A model generated the notes under the pieces. It saw only the letters and a program-made list of their open reading frames with translations, made no database searches and had not been told where the DNA came from. Positions 56,687-64,000 of a stretch of 64,000 nt of DNA are shown piece after piece. Origin of the DNA: Azospirillum brasilense (lineage in GTDB: Bacteria > Pseudomonadota > Alphaproteobacteria > Azospirillales > Azospirillaceae); NCBI RefSeq assembly GCF_008365405.1, contig NZ_QOKV01000003.1:62001-126000 (forward strand). The letters are read 5' to 3'. Position 1 is the first letter of the stretch, and each line of letters begins with the position of its first letter. Position numbers and translations under genes: made by a program.

Positions 56687-58703
56687 CGCCGGGGACGCCG
56701 ACGGGGACGCCGCTGGGCGCCGCCGCCGGTTCGCCGCTCCGTCACGGGGCGGAAGGGCCGGTGCCGGCGCCGTTTCCATGTTTGCCGTCGTCTCTCTCGG
56801 CTTGGTTTTGACCGGCGCCCTGGCGGCTGCGGCAACGCCCGCGCTGGCCCAGGCCGTGCCCTCCGGGCCGCCGATCCGCCTGTTTCCGCCACCGGATAGG
56901 CTGGCCGCGCCCGAGGCCGATCCCGGCGTCCAGCCAGGGGCCGGGCGGGTGCTGGACGATCCGTTGGCGTCGCCGGGGCCGTCCGCCGCGCCGCTCCCCC
57001 TGACGCCGATCCTGACTCCGGCGCCCGACCGCTCGCCGTCTTTCGACGTGGTGCCCACCGTCGCGTCGCCCTCGGCCATTGCGGTGGAGACGCTGGGGCC
57101 GCTGGACCCCGATGGCGCCGGTCCTCTGGCGGGCGCCGCCGGGCTGGGCGGCGACGCCTGGCGCGGCATCCCGCGCGCCGAGGTTCTGGCCCTGCTGCCG
57201 GAACTGCCCACCCTCACCCCGTCGCCCGCCGTGAAGGAGCTGCAGCGCCGCCTGCTGCTCAGCCGCGGCTCGCCCGCCGCCGCTCCCGGCGAGCCCGAAC
57301 CGGCGCGCCGCTTCGGCGCGCTGCGGGTGGAGAAACTGGCGGCCATGGGCGATCCGCGCGGCGCCGCCGACCTCGCCGCGCTGCTTCCCGAGGCGATGAC
57401 GGTCGACGAGGCCGCCGCCCGCGCCCTGACCGACGCCGAACTGCTCGCCGGCCCGCTGGACTGCGCCGCCGCGACGGAGCGCGCCAAGCCCTTCTCCGGC
57501 CCCTATTGGCAGCGGGTGGAGCTGTTCTGCCGCCTGCGCGCCGGGCGGATCGGCGGGGGAATGCCCACCGAGGCCGGGGCCGCCCCGGCGGGCGACGACC
57601 TCGCCTTCGACATGCTGCGCGAGCAGCCGGGCGGCGATGCCGATTTCCTGCGGGTGGCCGAGGCGATGGCCGGCGGTCCGACGCTGCGGCTGCGCAGCCT
57701 GAAGGACCCCAGCCCGCTGACCCTGGCCGCCCTGCGGACGCTCCAGGCCGCGCTGCCGCCGGATGTGCTGTCCCTGACCGACCCGGCCCGTCTGGCCGCG
57801 GTGGCGTCCAACAGCGGCACCGACCCGGCGACCCGGGTGACCGCGGCGGAGCGCGCCGCCGTCGCCCTGTTCCTCGATTCCCGGCGGCTGGCGGAGGCGT
57901 ACCGCGCCGCCCCGGCCAAGGGCGACGAGCTTCTGCGGCTGAAGGACGCCGCGGCCCGCGACCGCACCGCCCGCACCCGCGCGCTGGTGCAGCAGGCCAT
58001 GCTCGCCGCCATGGGCGGCGGGCGGCGGGTGGAACTGGCCGGGCTGGCGCTGGAGCTTCTCGACCCGCCGATGCTGGGCGGTCCGGTGGGGGCGGTGGTG
58101 GCGGACATGCTCGACACCCTGTCGCCGACTCCGGACGCCGCCGCCCTGGCCCCCGCCGCGGCGCGGCTCTGCTTCGCGCTGGGCCGGGCCGACAAGGGCA
58201 AGCGCTGGTACGACCTCGCCCTGCGCAGCCGCCCGACGGCGGAGGTGGCGCGGCTGTGGCCGCTCGCCGTCATCGCGCTGGGTCCGCCACCGGGCGGTGG
58301 GGCGCTGGGCCTCGCCGGCTGGCTGGACGAGTCGCTGCGCGGCGCTGATCCGGAGGCCCGCGGTCGCGTCGCCGGGCAGCTGGCCCTGCTCCAGGCGATG
58401 GGCGTCGCCGTGCCGGAGGAGGCGTGGCGCAAGACCGCCGACCCCGAGGAGACGGCGCCCACGCCCACGGATGCCCGTCCCCCCACCGCCGACCCCGCCC
58501 TGTGGCAGCGGCTTGTCGAGGCCGCCGCCGACCGGCGCGTCGGCGAGACGGCGCTGGCCGCCCTGCTGTTGCTCGGCGACGCCGGGCCGGCGGGCACGCC
58601 GCCCGCGGTGGTGGCGCGTGTGGTCGGGGCCTTGCGCGCCGTGGGTCTGGACAGCGATGCCCGCGCCATCGCCCGTGAAGCCGCCGCGGCCCTGGCCGGA
58701 TGA
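56667..58703 (+). CDS. Large Ala-rich hypothetical membrane-anchored or secreted protein
   Basis: 678 residues from ATG 56667, overlapping the previous gene by 20 nt and the next (xerD) by 4 nt (ATGA). A membrane or signal-anchor helix is at about 37-62 (SMFAVVSLGLVLTGALAAAA). The rest is Ala, Leu, Pro and Gly rich, with helical blocks that resemble TPR-like repeats (for example LRLKDAAARDRTARTRALVQQ by position 430-450). The overlap on both sides indicates an operon of small membrane protein, this protein and xerD. Function is unknown, and I do not recognise any domain with certainty. Confidence 0.75.
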   Translation: MSGSPADAGDADGDAAGRRRRFAAPSRGGRAGAGAVSMFAVVSLGLVLTGALAAAATPALAQAVPSGPPIRLFPPPDRLAAPEADPGVQPGAGRVLDDPLASPGPSAAPLPLTPILTPAPDRSPSFDVVPTVASPSAIAVETLGPLDPDGAGPLAGAAGLGGDAWRGIPRAEVLALLPELPTLTPSPAVKELQRRLLLSRGSPAAAPGEPEPARRFGALRVEKLAAMGDPRGAADLAALLPEAMTVDEAAARALTDAELLAGPLDCAAATERAKPFSGPYWQRVELFCRLRAGRIGGGMPTEAGAAPAGDDLAFDMLREQPGGDADFLRVAEAMAGGPTLRLRSLKDPSPLTLAALRTLQAALPPDVLSLTDPARLAAVASNSGTDPATRVTAAERAAVALFLDSRRLAEAYRAAPAKGDELLRLKDAAARDRTARTRALVQQAMLAAMGGGRRVELAGLALELLDPPMLGGPVGAVVADMLDTLSPTPDAAALAPAAARLCFALGRADKGKRWYDLALRSRPTAEVARLWPLAVIALGPPPGGGALGLAGWLDESLRGADPEARGRVAGQLALLQAMGVAVPEEAWRKTADPEETAPTPTDARPPTADPALWQRLVEAAADRRVGETALAALLLLGDAGPAGTPPAVVARVVGALRAVGLDSDARAIAREAAAALAG

Positions 58704-59743
58704 GTCCCATGCCCAAAACGACCCCGCCAAAAGCCCAGCCGCAAGCCCAGCCGCAAACCCGGCCGAAGCGGCGCGGGCGCCCCTGCAAACCGCGCCCGAT
58801 CGCCACCTCGCCCCATGTCGACGCCTTCCTGGACATGCTGACGGCGGAGCGCGGGGCCGCGCTCAACACCCGCATGGCCTACGAGCGCGACCTCGCCGAC
58901 CTCGCCCTCTGGCTGGCCCAGCGCGGCCAGCCGCTGGAGAAGGCGGGGACGGAGGATCTGCGCGCCTACCTCGCCTTCCAATATGTGGAGGGTGGGCAGA
59001 AGCCGGCGCCGCGCACGCTGGCCCGCCGCCTGTCGGCGATGCGCCAGTTCTACCGCTTCCTGGTCTCGGAAGACCGGCGGGTGGACGACCCGGCCTCGGC
59101 GCTGGACAGCCCCAAACAGGGGCGCCCGCTGCCCAAGATCCTGACGGTGGAGGAGGTCACCCGGATGATCGACTCCGCCCAGACCCGCGGCGGGCCGGAG
59201 GGATTGCGGCTGGTCGCCCTGCTGGAGGTGCTCTACGCCACCGGCCTGCGCGTGTCGGAGCTGGTCGGCCTGCCGATGGCGGCCATCCTGCGCGACGGGC
59301 GCGGGCTGATCGTGCGCGGCAAGGGCGGGAAGGAGCGCATGGTGCCGCTGTCCGAACCGGCCTCCGCCGCGCTCGGCGCCTATCTGCCCTGGCGGAGCCA
59401 CTTCATCCTGGCCGGGCGGGAGAACGGGCCGATCGCCTTCCTCTTCCCGTCACGCAGCTCCACCAACGGCCATCTGACGCGCCAGCGATTCGCCCAGCTT
59501 CTGAAGGAGCTGGCCATCGAGTCGAACATCGACCCGGAGAAGGTCAGCCCCCACGTGCTGCGCCACGCCTTCGCCACCCACCTGCTCGACCGCGGGGCGG
59601 ATCTGCGCTCGGTCCAGAAGATGCTGGGCCACGCCGACATCGCCACCACCCAGATCTACACCCACGTGGTGTCGGAGCGGCTGAAGCAGGTCGTGCACGA
59701 GCATCACCCGCTGGCCCGGCGAAAAACCGTTCGTACGCAATAG
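58700..59743 (+). CDS. xerD: Tyrosine recombinase XerD
   Basis: 347 residues from ATG 58700, which overlaps the previous stop codon. It resolves chromosome dimers at dif together with XerC. The C-terminal catalytic domain has Arg184 (TGLRVSEL), a Lys in [38 protein letters not shown] and nucleophile Tyr320. The N-terminal core-binding domain has [17 protein letters not shown]. The first 38 residues are a Pro/Gln/Lys-rich extension not seen in E. coli XerD. It is a housekeeping recombinase rather than a phage integrase, since no element borders are near. Confidence 0.93.
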   Translation: MSPMPKTTPPKAQPQAQPQTRPKRRGRPCKPRPIATSPHVDAFLDMLTAERGAALNTRMAYERDLADLALWLAQRGQPLEKAGTEDLRAYLAFQYVEGGQKPAPRTLARRLSAMRQFYRFLVSEDRRVDDPASALDSPKQGRPLPKILTVEEVTRMIDSAQTRGGPEGLRLVALLEVLYATGLRVSELVGLPMAAILRDGRGLIVRGKGGKERMVPLSEPASAALGAYLPWRSHFILAGRENGPIAFLFPSRSSTNGHLTRQRFAQLLKELAIESNIDPEKVSPHVLRHAFATHLLDRGADLRSVQKMLGHADIATTQIYTHVVSERLKQVVHEHHPLARRKTVRTQ

Positions 59744-59885
59744 TATTGCGCTAAAAGGGGTTGCTCCTTTCAAAAGATACCAATCCGGCTATGGCGGCTC
59801 CTCCCGCTGTGGTATAGCCCTTGGTCCAATGGGGTTGGCCGGCGGGGCGCGCCGGACCGCCCTCGCGACGAACTGGGGGAACCGC

Positions 59886-61490
<1,605 letters not shown>

Positions 61491-61555
61491 GGGCGTTGCC
61501 AAGCCCACGGCGTGTTCACCATATTGGTGTCGGCACATCACCCGAAGGGGCCGCC

Positions 61556-62038
61556 ATGGGACGCAACGCCGCCGCGTATGGGGACGATTTCTACGGCTGG
61601 ACGCAGGAGCAGGCCGGGCTTCTGCGCGCCGGCAAGCTGTCCGAAGTGGACGCCGAAAACCTCGCGGAGGAGATCGAGAGCATGGGCCGCAGCGAGGCCG
61701 ATCGTCTGCGAAGCTGCCTGCGCCTGATTCTTTTGCATCTCCTGAAATGGCAGGAACAACCCGCCCGCCGGTCGCGGAGCTGGCGCAACAGCATCCAGCG
61801 GGAGCGGGACAACGCGGCCCTCGTGTTGGAGGACAACCCCAGCCTGACGCCCAAGCTGCCCGCGCTGTTCGCCAAGGCCTACCGGCTTGCCCGGCGTGAG
61901 GCCGCCCGCGAAACCGATCTGCCGCTGGAGCGTTTCCCCGAGGACAGTCCCTTCACGGTGGAGCAGACCCTCGACCCGGCCTTCCCGGACGATCTGGAGG
62001 ACGGCTGGCGCCGCAGCTCCCGGACCCCGCCGATCTGA
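61556..62038 (+). CDS. DUF29 family protein
   Basis: 160 residues from ATG 61556. The family signature is visible: YGDDFYGWTQEQAGLLRAGK, then VDAENLAEEIESMGRSEADRL and LHLLKWQEQPARRSRSWRNS. DUF29 proteins are mostly found in cyanobacteria and alphaproteobacteria, and no biochemical function is known. The protein is soluble and helical. It lies between aceB and a transporter gene with 16-65 nt gaps, so co-transcription is possible, but a shared function is not implied. Confidence 0.85.
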   Translation: MGRNAAAYGDDFYGWTQEQAGLLRAGKLSEVDAENLAEEIESMGRSEADRLRSCLRLILLHLLKWQEQPARRSRSWRNSIQRERDNAALVLEDNPSLTPKLPALFAKAYRLARREAARETDLPLERFPEDSPFTVEQTLDPAFPDDLEDGWRRSSRTPPI

Positions 62039-62054
62039 CATTGCGTATCTGACA

Positions 62055-62972
62055 TTGACCTCCCAACCCTCCACCGTTCCGCCGACGTCGCGCGGGGCCG
62101 AATCGCTTGCGTTGCTGCTCCTGGTCGGCGGGTTGATCGGCGTGATCTTTCCGGTCACCAAGATCGCGCAGGCGGCCGGCGTGCCGCCGCTGCCCTGGGC
62201 CTTCTCCATGATGCTGGGCGCCGGGGTGATCCTGGCCGGGCTGGCGCGCGTCAAAGGCCAGGCGATGCCGCTGACCGGGCGGTACCTGCGCTATTTCGCG
62301 GTGTCGGGGCTGCTGTCCATGGCGCTGCCCAACGTGGTGCTGTTCTTCGTCATGCCGTGGCTGGGGGCCGGGCTGTCGGCGGTGGTCTACACGCTGCCGC
62401 CGATCCTGACGCTGCTGATGGCCGTGGCGGTGCGCATCGAAACGCCCGACCGCGGGCGGGTGGCGGGCATCCTTCTGGGCTTCGTCGGGGCGCTGATGAT
62501 CGTCGGGCCGCGCGGCAGCCTGCCCTCGCCCGATCTGGCGGGCTGGATGGCGCTGGCCTTCGTCATGCCGCTGTCGGTCGCGGCGGGCAACGTCTACCGC
62601 ACCGTGGCCTGGCCGCCGGGCAGTCAGCCGGTGGCGCTGGCCGCCGGCACCATGCTGGGCGGGGCGGGCTGGGTCCTGCTGGCGCTGCTCGCAACCGGAG
62701 CGGTAGCGGAGCTGCCGGCGCTGGGCCGGGCACCCGGGCTCGCCCTGCTCCAGATCGCGGTGACGGCGCTGACCTACGTGCTGTATTTCCGGCTCCAGGT
62801 CGTCGCCGGGCCGGTCTATCTCAGCCAGATCGGTTACGTGGCGACCTCCGTCGGGCTGGGCACCGGGACGCTGCTGTTCGGCGAGCGCTATTCCCCCTGG
62901 GTGTGGGGCGGGGCGGCGGTGATCGTCCTGGGCGTGCTTCTGGTCAGTTTTGGCCGGCGATTCGCGCGATAA
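62055..62972 (+). CDS. EamA/DMT-superfamily transporter
   Basis: 305 residues from TTG 62055, the only reasonable in-frame start before the first helix. The protein has about ten membrane helices in two repeats of five (e.g. LLLVGGLIGVIFPVTKIAQA and VWGGAAVIVLGVLLVSFG). Motifs typical of EamA proteins are SAVVYTLPPILTLLMAV, GFVGALMIVGP and YLSQIGYVATSVGLGTGTLLFGE. Such proteins export amino acids, nucleotides or drugs; the substrate is not predictable. It starts 16 nt after the DUF29 gene. Confidence 0.88.
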   Translation: MTSQPSTVPPTSRGAESLALLLLVGGLIGVIFPVTKIAQAAGVPPLPWAFSMMLGAGVILAGLARVKGQAMPLTGRYLRYFAVSGLLSMALPNVVLFFVMPWLGAGLSAVVYTLPPILTLLMAVAVRIETPDRGRVAGILLGFVGALMIVGPRGSLPSPDLAGWMALAFVMPLSVAAGNVYRTVAWPPGSQPVALAAGTMLGGAGWVLLALLATGAVAELPALGRAPGLALLQIAVTALTYVLYFRLQVVAGPVYLSQIGYVATSVGLGTGTLLFGERYSPWVWGGAAVIVLGVLLVSFGRRFAR

Positions 62973-63059
62973 GCTGTGGCATCGCCGCCGCGCACCGTGG
63001 TACCAAGGCCGGTCCGCGACGTCCGCGTCCTATCCTATTCGGTCCGTGATCCTTCCGGC

Positions 63060-64000
63060 ATGCAAACCTTCCTGGAATTCGAAAAGCCGATCGCCGAGCT
63101 TGAAGGCAAGATCGAGGAACTGCGCCATCTGACCAACGCCGGCGACATCAACATCGCCGACGAAGTGACGAAGCTGCAGACCAAGGTCGACAAGCTCCTC
63201 CGGCAGACCTACGCGAAGCTCACCCCGGCGCAGAAGGTGCAGGTGGCCCGCCACCCCAACCGTCCGCACTGTCTGGACTATGTGAAGGGGCTGATCGACG
63301 ACTTCACGCCGCTGGCCGGCGACCGCGGCTTCGCCGAAGACCGCGCGGTCATCGGCGGGCTGGGCCGCTTCCGCGGCCGCTCGGTCGTGGTGATCGGGCA
63401 GGAGAAGGGCCACGACACCGAAACGCGCGTGCGCCACAACTTCGGCATGGCCAAGCCCGAGGGCTACCGCAAGGCCCAGCGCCTGATGGACCTCGCCGAC
63501 CGCTTCAAACTGCCGGTCGTCTCGCTGGTCGACACCGCCGGCGCCTTCCCCGGCGTCCAGGCCGAGGAGCGCGGCCAGGCCGAGGCCATCGCCAAGAGCA
63601 TCGAGCGCTGCCTGCGCCTGTCCGTGCCCATGGTGGCCGCGGTGATCGGCGAGGGTGGGTCCGGCGGCGCCATCGCCATCGCAACCGCCGACCGGGTGCT
63701 GATGCTGGAGCACGCCATTTACTCCGTCATTTCGCCGGAGGGCTGCGCGTCGATCCTGTGGCGCAACCCCGACATGGCCGGCGAGGCCGCCGTCGCGCTG
63801 CGCCTGATCAGCCACGACCTCAAGGAACTCGGCGTCATCGACCGGGTGGTGAGCGAGCCGATCGGCGGCGCCCACCGCGACCCGGCGGAGACCGTCAAGG
63901 CCCTCGGCGACGCCATCGAGGAGTCGCTGGGCGATCTCGACGGGCTGGACGGCGAGGCGATCCGCGCCCAGCGCCGTCAGAAGTTCCTCGACATGGGCCA
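63060..64000 (+). CDS. accA: Acetyl-CoA carboxylase carboxyltransferase subunit alpha (C-terminus beyond window)
   Basis: 313 codons are visible from ATG 63060 and the gene runs off the right edge. Together with AccD it transfers the carboxyl group from biotin to acetyl-CoA in fatty acid synthesis. The N-terminus has [19 protein letters not shown]. The crotonase-fold core has [32 protein letters not shown] by residues 120-151, [22 protein letters not shown] and [21 protein letters not shown]. The last visible residues ([17 protein letters not shown]) indicate only a few residues are missing. Confidence 0.97.
   Translation, partial: MQTFLEFEKPIAELEGKIEELRHLTNAGDINIADEVTKLQTKVDKLLRQTYAKLTPAQKVQVARHPNRPHCLDYVKGLIDDFTPLAGDRGFAEDRAVIGGLGRFRGRSVVVIGQEKGHDTETRVRHNFGMAKPEGYRKAQRLMDLADRFKLPVVSLVDTAGAFPGVQAEERGQAEAIAKSIERCLRLSVPMVAAVIGEGGSGGAIAIATADRVLMLEHAIYSVISPEGCASILWRNPDMAGEAAVALRLISHDLKELGVIDRVVSEPIGGAHRDPAETVKALGDAIEESLGDLDGLDGEAIRAQRRQKFLDMG

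Noticed and set aside
58700-59743. Phage or island integrase
   Set aside because: Sequence, length and context (housekeeping genes, no att repeats, no nearby tRNA or phage genes) fit XerD.

Overview
The window is GC-rich, densely packed chromosomal DNA from an alphaproteobacterium, most likely Azospirillum or a close Rhodospirillales relative. This rests on gene content and order: aroA-cmk-rpsA followed by ihfB and a LapA-type gene, aroK-aroB, a J-domain gene-cobS-cobT with bolA diverging, Hsp20 with a DUF1150 partner, the TIGR02300 acidic zinc-ribbon protein, and many two-component and c-di-GMP genes. I did no database search, so the genus is an inference. No prophage, insertion sequence or CRISPR array was seen.

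Layout. 1-3.1 kb: a cut-off Nudix hydrolase, a methyltransferase and a periplasmic binding protein. 3.4-10.8 kb: aconitase, an unknown coupled gene pair, an OafA-type membrane acyltransferase, and a membrane LytTR regulator divergent from a secreted DUF2141 protein. 10.8-14.7 kb: a conserved unknown protein, the DUF1150/Hsp20 heat-shock pair with an RpoH-like promoter, and a GtrA/GtrB-like membrane pair. 15.2-26.0 kb: five same-strand genes with gaps of 26-59 nt: two hybrid histidine kinases, a response-regulator diguanylate cyclase, a degenerate MoeA-like protein and a MoeA-periplasmic-binding-domain fusion. 26-28 kb: a pirin, a small cysteine-tailed protein, tRNA-Ala(GGC) and the TIGR02300 protein. 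28-34 kb: gamma-glutamyltransferase, then aroA-cmk-rpsA. 34-42.5 kb: DUF2189 protein, ihfB, lapA, an ornithine-cyclodeaminase-like/flavin oxidase pair, small stress-like proteins, pyrF-trpF, a zinc-sensing (CZB) diguanylate cyclase and upp. 42.5-47.2 kb: an iron(III) ABC permease and binding protein with Fur-like boxes, flanking a second pirin. 47.3-52.3 kb: aerobic cobaltochelatase genes cobS and cobT with a toxin-antitoxin pair between them, plus J-domain and BolA genes. 52.5-56.3 kb: a ribbon-helix-helix protein, DUF2889, a CBS protein, aroB and aroK. 56.5-64 kb: a membrane/secreted unknown pair coupled to xerD, malate synthase, DUF29, an EamA transporter and the start of accA.

The most unusual locus is the cassette inside cobS-cobT. 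A PIN-domain toxin gene overlaps by 4 nt the gene for an antitoxin built from an AbrB-like N-terminus and a VapB-like toxin-binding tail. Between these sits a whole ribbon-helix-helix domain that matches the protein encoded at 52555-53046 at 63 of 71 aligned positions, in the opposite orientation. Other points of interest are the Gln-for-His change in the phosphotransfer domain of the first hybrid kinase, Fur-like boxes bracketing the fbpA promoter, a structured leader before the CZB-GGDEF gene, and a palindrome lying exactly over the start codon of the LytTR gene.
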